A stretch of 20,707 nt of DNA from Clostridiales bacterium (GTDB lineage: Bacteria; Bacillota; Clostridia; Oscillospirales; Oscillospiraceae): NCBI GenBank assembly GCA_004555705.1, contig SFHI01000053.1, forward strand, positions 1 to 20,707, given 5' to 3'. Below, in pieces: positions 14,050-20,577 of the stretch (the first letter of the stretch is position 1; every line of letters starts with the position of its first letter). The position numbers and the translations under genes were made by a program. The notes beneath the pieces are model-generated. The model did not search any database, was not told where the DNA came from, and saw only the letters and a list, made by a program, of their open reading frames with translations.

Positions 14050-15033
14050 ATGTTTGACTTTGTTTCCTTTTTCCCCCGGGCTGTGATGCAGAGCATTCCG
14101 CTGCTCTACGGCGCCACCGGCGAAACCCTGACGGAGAAATCCGGCAACCTGAACCTGGGTATTCCGGGCATCATGTATGTGGGCGGCATCTGCGGCGTCA
14201 TCGGCGCGTTCTTCTATGAGCAGAGCGGAAGCGTCAATGGGTTTCTGGCGGTGATGATTCCGCTGCTGTGCTGCCTGATGGGGTCGCTGCTCATGGGCCT
14301 GCTGTACTGCTTCCTCACCGTGACCCTCCGGGCCAACCAGAACGTGACGGGCCTTGCCATGACCACCTTCGGCGTGGGCTTCGGCAATTTCTTTGGAGGC
14401 TCCCTGATTAAGCTCACCGGCTCCGATGTTCCCTCCATTGCCCTGTCTGCCACCAGCAGCTTTTTCCGCAAGAGCCTTCCCTTCGCGGACAGGCTGGGGG
14501 CCTTCGGAAAGATGTTTTTGTCCTACGGGTTTCTAGCCTACCTTGCCATTGTCATCGCGTTGATTTCCTCCTACATTCTCCGGCACACCCGGGTGGGCCT
14601 GCAGCTGCGGGCCGTGGGCGAAAGCCCTGCCACGGCAGACGCGGCGGGCATCAACATCACCCGCTACAAATTTGTGGCCACGTGCCTCGGCAGCATGATC
14701 GCGGGCCTGGGCGGACTGTACTACGTCATGGACTACGCCTGCGGCGTTTGGTCCAACGATGCCTTCGGGGACCGGGGGTGGCTGGCCATTGCCCTGGTGA
14801 TCTTCACCATCTGGCGGCCCAATGTGGGAATTCTGTCCTCCATCCTCTTCGGCGGACTGTACATTCTGTACCTGTTCATCCCCACCGGCACGAACCTGGC
14901 CGTGAAGGAGCTGTATAAGATGCTCCCGTATCTCGTGACCATTGTGGTGCTGATCGTCAGCAGTATGCGCAATAAACGGGAGAACCAGCCCCCCGAGAGT
15001 TTGGGCGTTCCCTACTTCCGCGAAGAACGATAA
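14050..15033 (+). CDS. Nucleoside ABC transporter permease (second subunit)
   Basis: This 327-residue polytopic protein is the second BPD_transp_2 permease, of the YufQ/NupQ type. It contains LTEKSGNLNLGIPGIMYVGG near the N-terminus and the conserved cytoplasmic loop HTRVGLQLRAVGESPATADA followed by AGINITRYK, the expected ATPase contact. It starts 3 bases after the first permease's stop codon with a G-rich ribosome site. A strong terminator follows immediately, so this is the last gene of the operon. The heteromeric permease pair with one double ATPase and a BMP lipoprotein is the standard four-gene importer. Confidence 0.92.
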   Translation: MFDFVSFFPRAVMQSIPLLYGATGETLTEKSGNLNLGIPGIMYVGGICGVIGAFFYEQSGSVNGFLAVMIPLLCCLMGSLLMGLLYCFLTVTLRANQNVTGLAMTTFGVGFGNFFGGSLIKLTGSDVPSIALSATSSFFRKSLPFADRLGAFGKMFLSYGFLAYLAIVIALISSYILRHTRVGLQLRAVGESPATADAAGINITRYKFVATCLGSMIAGLGGLYYVMDYACGVWSNDAFGDRGWLAIALVIFTIWRPNVGILSSILFGGLYILYLFIPTGTNLAVKELYKMLPYLVTIVVLIVSSMRNKRENQPPESLGVPYFREER

Positions 15034-15035
15034 TC

Positions 15036-15070
15036 AAAAATCGCAGCCGAATCACCGGCTGCGATTTTTT
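15036..15070 (+). terminator. Intrinsic terminator of the BMP transport operon
   Basis: A 14-bp perfect stem (AAAAATCGCAGCCG at 15036-15049 with 15056-15069) has a 6-base loop and ends in six T residues. It begins 3 bases after the stop codon of the second permease gene and is the clearest terminator in the window. Confidence 0.9.
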
Positions 15071-15099
15071 CTTGAAGAAAAGCAGTGTATAGGGAACGA

Positions 15100-15444
15100 A
15101 TTGACAATTGACATTAAGGAATCCCCTTCGGGGATGATTGAAAATATAAGGGTGGAAAAGCTGTCAATGCACCCGTCTCCTTGACACTTTAGACGTGTTC
15201 CTGTCATTCCGAGCGAGCGCAGCGAGTCGAGGAATCTACCGTGTACGTTCACATTTCAGCTTCATTCCGTGCGTAGATCCTTCGACTCGCTACGCTCGCT
15301 CAGGATGACAGCTTGGATGGAAGGATGGGGACTGGGCGGAAAATCCAGGGGATTACCGCGGCGCACGGCTCCCCTGAAACGACAGCGGTTTTGTTACGCG
15401 GACTGTCCCAATTGGGAAATAATTGTCAATTCTCAATTGTCAAT
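15100..15444. repeat. Composite intergenic repeat: inverted ATTGACA arrays around a palindromic core
   Basis: The left edge has two ATTGACA heptads (15100-15113), then TTAAGG and the hairpin ATCCCCTTCGGGGAT (15121-15135). The right edge has three inverted heptads, TGTCAAT-TCTCAAT-TGTCAAT (15424-15444). Between them lies a separate palindrome at 15201-15311 that begins TGTCATTCCGAGCGAGCG and ends with the matching inverse. The remaining sequence shows no gene. This fills the 447-base gap between the transporter operon and the convergent xpt gene. It lacks the GAYAAATTG-type end motif found on most other elements here. Confidence 0.8.
15201..15311. repeat. TGTCATTCCGAGCGA palindromic repeat
   Basis: The left arm, CTGTCATTCCGAGCGAGCGC and onward to AATCTAC, is matched by an inverted right arm ending CGCTCAGGATGACAG, with about 30 bp between them. 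Each arm also contains smaller dyads (GAGCGAGCGCAGCGAGTC). Repeats with this consensus are common in gut Clostridia genomes as far as I recall. It has no coding capacity. Confidence 0.8.
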
Positions 15445-15480
15445 TCATTGGCAAAAGCGCCATTTTCCTTCCCGAGCCTA

Positions 15481-16065
15481 TCAATTCTGGGGGCGGAAGG
15501 TGATTTCGCCGGTTTCGGGGTCCATAGCGTCCACGATGGCCAGGGATTCCAGACGGTAGCCCAGGTTCCGGATTACTTTTCCTCCGATCTGGAAGCCCTT
15601 CTCCACGGCGATGCCCAGGCCCTCAATGGTGGCCCCGGCGGACTCGGCAATGGAGATCAGACCCTGGAGGGCGCAGCCGTTGGCCAGGAAATCGTCAATG
15701 ATCAGCACGTGATCCTCAGGGCCGAGAAACTTCTTGGACACGATGACCTGATTCTTGTTCTTGTGGGTGAAGGACTCCACCTCGGCCACATACATCTCAC
15801 CCTCGATGTTGATGGACTTGGACTTCTTGGCGAATACCAGGGGCACGCCGAAGGCGTTCGCCACCGGGTAGGCGATGGCGATGCCCGAGGCCTCAATGGT
15901 CAGCACCTTGGTGACGGGCCTGTCCGCAAAGCGGCGGTGGAACTCCCGGCCGATCTCATTGAGGAGGGCAATGTCCATCTGGTGGTTCAGGAAGCTGTCC
16001 ACCTTCAGCACATTGCCCGGCTTCACAATGCCGTCCCGGGCGATCCGCTCTTCCAGAAAATTCAT
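15481..16065 (-). CDS. xpt: Xanthine phosphoribosyltransferase
   Basis: This 194-residue cytoplasmic enzyme transfers phosphoribose from PRPP to xanthine to give XMP, which feeds GMP synthesis. It aligns along its whole length with Bacillus Xpt: VLKVDSFLNHQMD near the N-terminus, TIEASGIAIA, FAKKSKS, and the PRPP-binding loop VLIIDDFLANGCA (120-132). The ATG at 16065 was chosen because GGAGGT lies 9 bases upstream; the frame extends five codons further. Many Firmicute xpt genes sit behind a guanine riboswitch, but here only 39 bases separate the gene from a family A repeat and no purine aptamer is visible. The nucleoside importer genes are convergent with it, which suggests a shared role in purine salvage. 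Confidence 0.95.
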   Translation of the reverse strand: MNFLEERIARDGIVKPGNVLKVDSFLNHQMDIALLNEIGREFHRRFADRPVTKVLTIEASGIAIAYPVANAFGVPLVFAKKSKSINIEGEMYVAEVESFTHKNKNQVIVSKKFLGPEDHVLIIDDFLANGCALQGLISIAESAGATIEGLGIAVEKGFQIGGKVIRNLGYRLESLAIVDAMDPETGEITFRPQN

Positions 16066-16104
16066 TTGTATTACCTCCAAAATGATGGTTTGCAGGATGT
16101 AAAA

Positions 16105-16346
16105 GACAAATTGGTGTTTGACGCTGCGCTTTAAAGTTTCCTGTCATTGCGAGACCAGTCCGCAGACTGGTCGTGGCAATCCCCCGGTTAGAGGGGAAAT
16201 GTACCGACAATTGCTCTACCGAGTGGGGAAACCTTACGATTTTTGGTGATAATCGTTACCTGGTTCCATGGGGCCGGGGGATTGCCACGCCACTCAAGCG
16301 CACTGGCTCGCAATGACAGCAAAAACCGTACAAACACCAATTTGCT
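16105..16346. repeat. Intergenic repeat, family A copy 3
   Basis: The element is bounded by GACAAATTGGTGTTTG (16105-16120) and CAAACACCAATTTGCT (16331-16346). Its core starts TGTCATTGCGAGACCAGTCC and ends CGCAATGACA. The centre has the same orientation as copy 1 (GTTAGAGGGGAAATGTACCG), although its middle has diverged. It occupies almost the whole gap between the capA-like gene and xpt, leaving 12 bases on one side and 39 on the other, so no ordinary promoter for xpt fits outside the repeat. Confidence 0.9.
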
Positions 16347-16358
16347 GCGCTGAGGGAA

Positions 16359-17831
16359 TCAGGCGGCGTCGGAGGCTTCGGAAGCCTCGGTGGCCGCGGT
16401 GGTTTCCGTGGTCTGGATCAGCTTCTCGGGGTTGTAGACCAGGTCGTAGTAGTACTGCTCCCGGGCCTCCTTGGCGGCGGCCAGGTACTCCTGGGAGGCG
16501 GTGAGGCCGTCGCCCACAATGGCCATGGTCCGGTTATAGGACTTTTCTGCCGAGGCAAATGTGGCGTCTGTGAGTTCATAGAGTTCCTTCCACTGATCCC
16601 GGGTTTCCGGGTCCAGGGGGAGGATGTTGTATTCCATTTTCCCGTAGGTGGAATGGCGGTTGACCCAGCAGGGGATCAGATCCACGCTTTCCAGATAGAC
16701 GGTGCCGTCGGAATACTTGCAGAAGGTTACGTTGAACAGGACGCCGTCCTCGGTGTGGGCGGTGTTGATATAAGAGATGTTGCCCAGCCGCTGGTTGGAC
16801 ACGGCGTTGCCCATGGAGTACAGACACACGGTTTTGTGCTCCGGGTCCACGGTGCTCTCCAGCAGGGAGATGGGCTGGATCACATGGGGATGGCCCCCGA
16901 TGATCACGTCGATGCCTAAGTCGCACAGCTTCTGGGAAATGGCCTTCTGCTGGTCGTTGGCGTAGGTCTGGTATTCCACGCCCCAGTGGATGTACATAAT
17001 GGTGGCTTCCGCACCGGCGGCTTCCATTTCCTGCAGGTAGCCGTCCACCTCGGTGTAGAAAGCGTCCAGGCTGTCCGCGTGGAAGTAGTTGCAGATTCCG
17101 GTTTCGGCGATGTGGGGCATCCCGTTGAGGGAGGGGGAGCCTTCGGCGTTGACGGAATAGGCATAGGTATAGCAGAGCATCCCGATCTTAATGCCGTTGA
17201 TCTCCTGAATGGAATATTTGGGCTCGTCCGCGCTCTTCATGGTGCCCAGGGTCACCAGCCCCGCGTCCCGGACGGTGTCAATGGTGCGTTTGTAGCCCAC
17301 AAGCCCGGTATCATAGCTGTGGTTGTTGGCGGTGAGGAGCATATCGAAACCGGCTGTGCGCAGGCCGATGACAATCTCGTCGGGGCAGTTGAAATTGGGA
17401 TAGCCGTGGTAGGGGTAGCCGTTGTCCGTGCCGCACAGGGTGGTCTCCAGGTTGGCCACCGCCAGGTCCGCGGCGGAGGTGTAGGGACTTACGTAGCGGA
17501 AGATGGAGTCAAAATTATAGCTGCCGTCGGTCTGCAGACCGGAGTCGACGACGGGCATGTGCATGAGCACGTCCCCTGTGGAAGTAATGGTGGCGGTGCT
17601 GACCACGTGCTCCGGATCCGGCAGAGTGGGCTCCGTGGTGGCCTCAGTGGTGGGTTCGGTCAGGTCCGGGGTGGGCAGGGCGACGGAGCTTCCGCCGGTT
17701 TCCGGCTCCGGGGTATGGTTGGGAATGCCAAGGCACAGCCAGATCATCAGGCCGCTGCCTGCGGCAAACAGCAAAATCAGAATCACCAGCAGAACAATGA
17801 CGCCGGTATTGCTGCGGGGGGTACGGGACAT
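16359..17831 (-). CDS. CapA family protein (membrane-anchored metallophosphoesterase-like)
   Basis: This 490-residue protein has a short basic N-terminus and one membrane segment (about 11-35), then a low-complexity Pro/Thr/Glu linker (37-75) and an extracytoplasmic CapA/PGA_cap domain (about 78-400). The domain shows the family's metallophosphoesterase-like motifs: GDVLMH (86-91), ANLET (126-130), NNHSYD (169-174), HWGVEY (His282) and GGHPHVIQ (His314, His316). CapA proteins belong to poly-gamma-glutamate capsule systems, but lone homologues are common in Clostridia and their role is open; no capB or capC gene lies nearby. The C-terminus is a Thr/Ala/Glu-rich tail. AAAGGAGGT precedes the ATG by 7 bases. 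It is codirectional with alr and xpt. Confidence 0.9.
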   Translation of the reverse strand: MSRTPRSNTGVIVLLVILILLFAAGSGLMIWLCLGIPNHTPEPETGGSSVALPTPDLTEPTTEATTEPTLPDPEHVVSTATITSTGDVLMHMPVVDSGLQTDGSYNFDSIFRYVSPYTSAADLAVANLETTLCGTDNGYPYHGYPNFNCPDEIVIGLRTAGFDMLLTANNHSYDTGLVGYKRTIDTVRDAGLVTLGTMKSADEPKYSIQEINGIKIGMLCYTYAYSVNAEGSPSLNGMPHIAETGICNYFHADSLDAFYTEVDGYLQEMEAAGAEATIMYIHWGVEYQTYANDQQKAISQKLCDLGIDVIIGGHPHVIQPISLLESTVDPEHKTVCLYSMGNAVSNQRLGNISYINTAHTEDGVLFNVTFCKYSDGTVYLESVDLIPCWVNRHSTYGKMEYNILPLDPETRDQWKELYELTDATFASAEKSYNRTMAIVGDGLTASQEYLAAAKEAREQYYYDLVYNPEKLIQTTETTAATEASEASDAA

Positions 17832-17877
17832 TCGGAAACCTCCTTTGGGTTCGGGGGGTGGATTTTATCTCTGGAAA

Positions 17878-18223
17878 GACAAATTGGTGTTTGAACGGCT
17901 TCGCCGAATTGACAATTGACAGTTGACAATTATTGTGTCCCTACGGGACGATTTTGAAATAAAACGCCTGATTGTTGACCAATAATATTCGTGTTAGTTT
18001 AAAAGGCTGGACCTGGCTATCATAGTGCCCAAATTCCTGCGGTATGAAGTGGAATTTTTAACGTTCCCAATGTACATTTGGTGTGAATTTCCGTCAACAA
18101 TGCCCAACAAAATGAGGTGGGTCCAAACTTTTAAACTAACACGATAATATTTTTTTATCCCGAAGGGATTCCTTAATTGTCAATTGTCAATTGTTAATTG
18201 TCAATTATAAACAACAATTTATC
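17878..18223. repeat. Composite intergenic element: end motifs, heptad arrays and nested MITE
   Basis: The outer ends are GACAAATTGGTGTTTG (17878-17893) and AAACAACAATTTATC (18209-18223). Inside them lie inverted ATTGACA-type heptad arrays (17908-17935 and 18171-18205), each followed inward by a small hairpin (TCCCTACGGGA and ATCCCGAAGGGAT). The innermost part is a MITE-like insertion. The element fills the gap between alr and the capA-like gene. Its right end overlaps the alr stop codon by two bases. No open frame of interest is present. Confidence 0.88.
17982..18151. mobile_element. Nested MITE with 24-bp terminal inverted repeats and 8-bp duplication
   Basis: The 154-bp insertion (17990-18143) starts CGTGTTAGTTTAAAAG-GC-TGGACC and ends with the inverse of CGTGTTAGTTTAAAAG-TT-TGGACC, a match of 22 out of 24. 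It is directly flanked by ATAATATT on both sides (17982-17989 and 18144-18151), an 8-bp target duplication. It carries no gene, so it must have been moved by a transposase encoded elsewhere. An 8-bp duplication fits several IS families, and I cannot choose between them. Confidence 0.88.
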
Positions 18224-19433
18224 AGTTTGTTTGCCATTTATCGTCCAGCAGGTAGTGGACGGAATGGACGGTTTTGCCTTCTGTGGTATAAACCCGGGGG
18301 ACACGGCGGCTGATGCCGCAGACAAACTCATAGTTGAAGCTGTCCGCAGCGGCGGCAATCTCCTCCATGGTGATCCGTTCCTCTCCGGAGCGGCCCACCA
18401 ATACCACGGGATCGTCCAGGGTGACGCCGGGGATATGGGTGACGTCCACCATCAGCTGATCCATGCAGACCCGGCCCAGGATGGGAGCCTTCGCGCCGCG
18501 GATCAGTACATGGAATTTCCCGGAGAGACTTCTGCGGTAGCCGTCGGCGTAGCCCACGGGGATCGTTGCCACCATAGTGGGGCGGGACGTGACGAAGGTG
18601 CCGCCGTAGCTGATCTCCCGGCCGGCCGGCAGCAGCTTCAGGTGGGTGATCCGGCTGACCCACTGCAGGGCAGGCTCCAGCTGCAGCAGGTCCGGGGAGA
18701 CCTCGTCGCTGGGGTACATTCCATAGGTTACAATGCCGGAACGGACCATTTCGTAGCGGCAGGGGAAATTCATGAGCCCTGCGGAATTGTCCAGGTGGCG
18801 GATGGGAATCTCCACCCCCCGGGACCGGAGCATGGCGTCAAAGGCGTCAAACAGGGCGGCCTGGCGGCGGGCCCGGGTCAGGTCGGCGGAATCCGCCGTG
18901 GCAAAGTGGCTGAAGAGACCCTCGGCCCGCAGACCCGGCAGAGCGGCGATTTTCGCACAGATATCCGCCGATTCCTCCGTGGCCTGGAAGCCGATGCGGC
19001 TCATGCCCGTATCCAGGGCAAAGTGAAAGGGGGCGGCGACCCCGGCCTCCTCAGCCGCCCGGGACAGGGCCAGGGCATCGTCGTAACGGAAAATGGCCGG
19101 GCGAATCCCCAGCCGGACAGCCTCGCCGAAGGCGGAGGGGGGCGTATGGCCCAGGATCAGGATGGGATTCTCAATTCCCGCCCGGCGGAGCTCCAGAGCC
19201 TCCAGCATGGAACTGACGCCGAAGAAGGCGCATTTGTTCCGGAGCAGGTGGGCAATGGGGACGGCTCCATGGCCGTAGGCGTCAGCCTTGATGACCGCCA
19301 TGACGGCGACCCCCGCTTTTTGCCGGACGGCGTCGATATTATGGGAAACGGCATCCAGGTCAATAAGAACCCGGGTGTTGTCATAATTCAATTCAATCAT
19401 CTCGCTTAGACTGCATTTCGTATATTCTATCAT
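18222..19433 (-). CDS. alr: Alanine racemase
   Basis: This 403-residue PLP enzyme interconverts L- and D-alanine for peptidoglycan synthesis. The PLP lysine lies in MAVIKADAYGHG (Lys49), the second catalytic base is Tyr276 in EISYGGTF, Arg146 sits in MSRIGF, and the C-terminal beta domain begins near residue 265 with the MDQLMVDVTH segment. The length is slightly above typical because of a short N-terminal extension. The ATG at 19433 has GGGAGG 5 bases upstream; an internal ATG at 19400 is closer to the usual family start but has a poorer ribosome site. The TGA stop overlaps the end motif of the neighbouring repeat. It is divergent from the DUF3786 gene. Confidence 0.95.
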   Translation of the reverse strand: MIEYTKCSLSEMIELNYDNTRVLIDLDAVSHNIDAVRQKAGVAVMAVIKADAYGHGAVPIAHLLRNKCAFFGVSSMLEALELRRAGIENPILILGHTPPSAFGEAVRLGIRPAIFRYDDALALSRAAEEAGVAAPFHFALDTGMSRIGFQATEESADICAKIAALPGLRAEGLFSHFATADSADLTRARRQAALFDAFDAMLRSRGVEIPIRHLDNSAGLMNFPCRYEMVRSGIVTYGMYPSDEVSPDLLQLEPALQWVSRITHLKLLPAGREISYGGTFVTSRPTMVATIPVGYADGYRRSLSGKFHVLIRGAKAPILGRVCMDQLMVDVTHIPGVTLDDPVVLVGRSGEERITMEEIAAAADSFNYEFVCGISRRVPRVYTTEGKTVHSVHYLLDDKWQTN

Positions 19434-19458
19434 AAATCCTCCCTAATGTAAACCGCAA

Positions 19459-19497
19459 AAACCCAGGATTGCGGGGATTGGGTTTATGTGGTAGAAT
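19459..19497 (+). promoter_or_regulatory. Promoter for the DUF3786 gene, with inverted repeat
   Basis: TTGCGG (19469-19474) lies 17 bp before TAGAAT (19492-19497), which is preceded by TGG, giving an extended -10. An inverted repeat AAACCCA (19459-19465) with TGGGTTT (19479-19485) overlaps the -35 and could bind a regulator acting on this gene and on the divergent alr. The -35 itself is weak. Confidence 0.45.
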
Positions 19498-19516
19498 AGA
19501 CGGGTTCCTATGGGAA

Positions 19517-19654
19517 GATAAATTGTTGTTTGAAAGTGCGCATTCCAAATTACCTGTCATTGCGAACCAGTCCGCAGACTGGTGTGGCAATCCCCCGGTT
19601 GAATGGGATCAGGTAACGATCACTATGAGGCGAAGCGACAAACAACAATTTATC
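19517..19654. repeat. Intergenic repeat, family A copy 4 (internally deleted)
   Basis: Both end motifs are present (GATAAATTGTTGTTTG at 19517-19532 and CAAACAACAATTTATC at 19639-19654), and the left half matches copy 2 nearly base for base through GGTAACGAT. The rest of the palindromic core, including the whole right arm, is missing, and the sequence jumps to a GAGGCGAAGCGAC flank. It is therefore a 138-bp internal-deletion derivative. It lies in the untranslated leader of the DUF3786 gene. Confidence 0.88.
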
Positions 19655-19691
19655 GTTCCGACGGAGTGGGGAACGGATGGGAGGAAGCGCG

Positions 19692-20312
19692 ATGGAGCGG
19701 GAAGGAAACTATACCATTCAGGCCAATCAGGCCAAGGCGCATTTTCTGGGCTATGACCAGGCGGAACTGAAAAGAAAGCTGAATCTTCGGATGGACGAGG
19801 GCTGGCTGTACACGGCCCTCTTCGGGGTCCCCTACCGGATTCACCGGAAAACCGCGTCCATGGAGCGGTGCAGGAATGGGCAATGGCAGGACGCCAACTC
19901 CTTTGAGGAGGTCATGACCCTGTTGGACCTGGTCTGCGACAGCCGGGAGGACCGGAAACCCTCCGGGGAGTGGAAAAGTATGCAGTCCTTCGGCCACCAG
20001 TTCCACCGTTCCCTGCTGGAGGATGGGGTGGACCCCTGGGCGGAGCGGTTTGCCGGGGACCCGGCAGGCTTTGCCCGGGCCTGCGCGGCCCTGGGAGGCA
20101 CCCCCCTGAAACAGGGGGACGCGGCGTTTGCCATCGAAGCCTTTGACGGGCTGCGGGTGGGCATTCAGCTGTGGATCGGGGATGAGGAATTTCCCTCAAG
20201 GCTCAAAATCATGTGGGACAGCAATGCCCTGCAATATCTGCGCTACGAAACCATGTACTTTGCCAAGGCCGTGCTGCTGCGGCTGCTGTGGGAGAACATG
20301 ACAGGGGCTTGA
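19692..20312 (+). CDS. DUF3786 domain-containing protein
   Basis: This 206-residue soluble protein has the features I associate with DUF3786: DPWAERFAGDPAGFARACAA, LGGTPLKQGDAAFAIEAFDG, and LWIGDEEFPSRLKIMWDSNA followed by LQYLRYE. The family is widespread in anaerobes and has no established function. There is no signal peptide or membrane segment. The ATG at 19692 was chosen for GGGAGG with 8-base spacing; a start at 19677 has a poorer site. The TGA stop codon is part of the -35 hexamer of the small RNA promoter that follows. It is divergent from alr, with a repeat in its leader. Confidence 0.85.
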   Translation: MEREGNYTIQANQAKAHFLGYDQAELKRKLNLRMDEGWLYTALFGVPYRIHRKTASMERCRNGQWQDANSFEEVMTLLDLVCDSREDRKPSGEWKSMQSFGHQFHRSLLEDGVDPWAERFAGDPAGFARACAALGGTPLKQGDAAFAIEAFDGLRVGIQLWIGDEEFPSRLKIMWDSNALQYLRYETMYFAKAVLLRLLWENMTGA

Positions 20313-20338
20313 CAGCCTGGGCCTTTTCCTGCTATAAT
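20309..20338 (+). promoter_or_regulatory. Consensus promoter of a small RNA
   Basis: A perfect TTGACA (20309-20314) and a perfect TATAAT (20333-20338) are separated by 18 bp. The -35 overlaps the stop codon of the DUF3786 gene. Transcription should start near 20345. Confidence 0.82.
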
Positions 20339-20344
20339 TGCGGC

Positions 20345-20458
20345 ATGGTTAATGAGAACTGCCGGATCGCGTGGGAGCGATGAAGGGCTTTGAAACGCTC
20401 TCTTTCCCAAGGGGAAGGGGGGTAGTGCGCCCTTTTCCCGCCGCGTCCGGCTTTTTTT
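20345..20458 (+). ncRNA. Candidate small RNA of about 114 nt, unknown family
   Basis: Transcript limits are set by a perfect promoter upstream and seven T residues (20452-20458) at the end. GCCGGA (20361-20366) pairs with TCCGGC (20446-20451), and the helix can continue with CGCG/CGCG, GGGA/TCCC and AAGGGC/GCCCTT, interrupted by bulges, to an apical hairpin CTTTCCC-AA-GGGGAAG. The closing helix directly precedes the U-run, so it also acts as the terminator. No ribosome binding site is seen. I checked for SRP RNA (GGAAGGAAGC loop absent), tmRNA and tRNA and found no match. It is shorter than usual 6S RNA, although the long bulged hairpin is reminiscent of it. Confidence 0.6.
20446..20458 (+). 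terminator. Terminator of the small RNA
   Basis: TCCGGC at 20446-20451 closes the long helix with 20361-20366 and is followed by seven T residues. The pairing partner is distant, so the hairpin is the whole RNA rather than a short local stem-loop. Confidence 0.6.
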
Positions 20459-20473
20459 ATGCTTAAATGGAGC

Positions 20474-20545
20474 GATAAATTGTTGTTTATTATTGACAAT
20501 TGACAATTAACAATTGACAATTAAGGAATCCCTTCGGGATATATT
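20474..20545. repeat. Heptad-array repeat with end motif
   Basis: GATAAATTGTTGTTTA (20474-20489) is followed by the units ATTGACA, ATTGACA, ATTAACA, ATTGACA and ATTAAGG (20492-20526), then the hairpin ATCCCTTCGGGAT (20528-20540). This is the same module, in the opposite orientation, as the right end of the element at 17878-18223. No inward-facing partner motif appears before the next forward motif at 20578, so the element looks truncated. Confidence 0.85.
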
Positions 20546-20577
20546 TTAATGTGCTTATCGGCTTAAGTCAGCAAATC

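Noticed and set aside
16066..16358. A possible guanine riboswitch upstream of xpt
   Set aside because: The region is a family A repeat plus 39 bases; the conserved purine aptamer loops are not visible.
15481..19433. A poly-gamma-glutamate capsule operon around the CapA-like gene
   Set aside because: Neighbours are xpt and alr; no capB, capC or capE-like gene is present, so only the CapA family assignment is supported.
20346..20384. A 12-codon frame (MVNENCRIAWER) inside the small RNA
   Set aside because: There is no ribosome binding site and it overlaps the base-paired closing helix; probably chance.
20492..20545. A promoter formed by the last TTGACA of the heptad array and TATATT
   Set aside because: The spacer is 20 bp, too long for a good sigma-70 promoter, and the hexamer belongs to a repeated unit found in several unrelated places.
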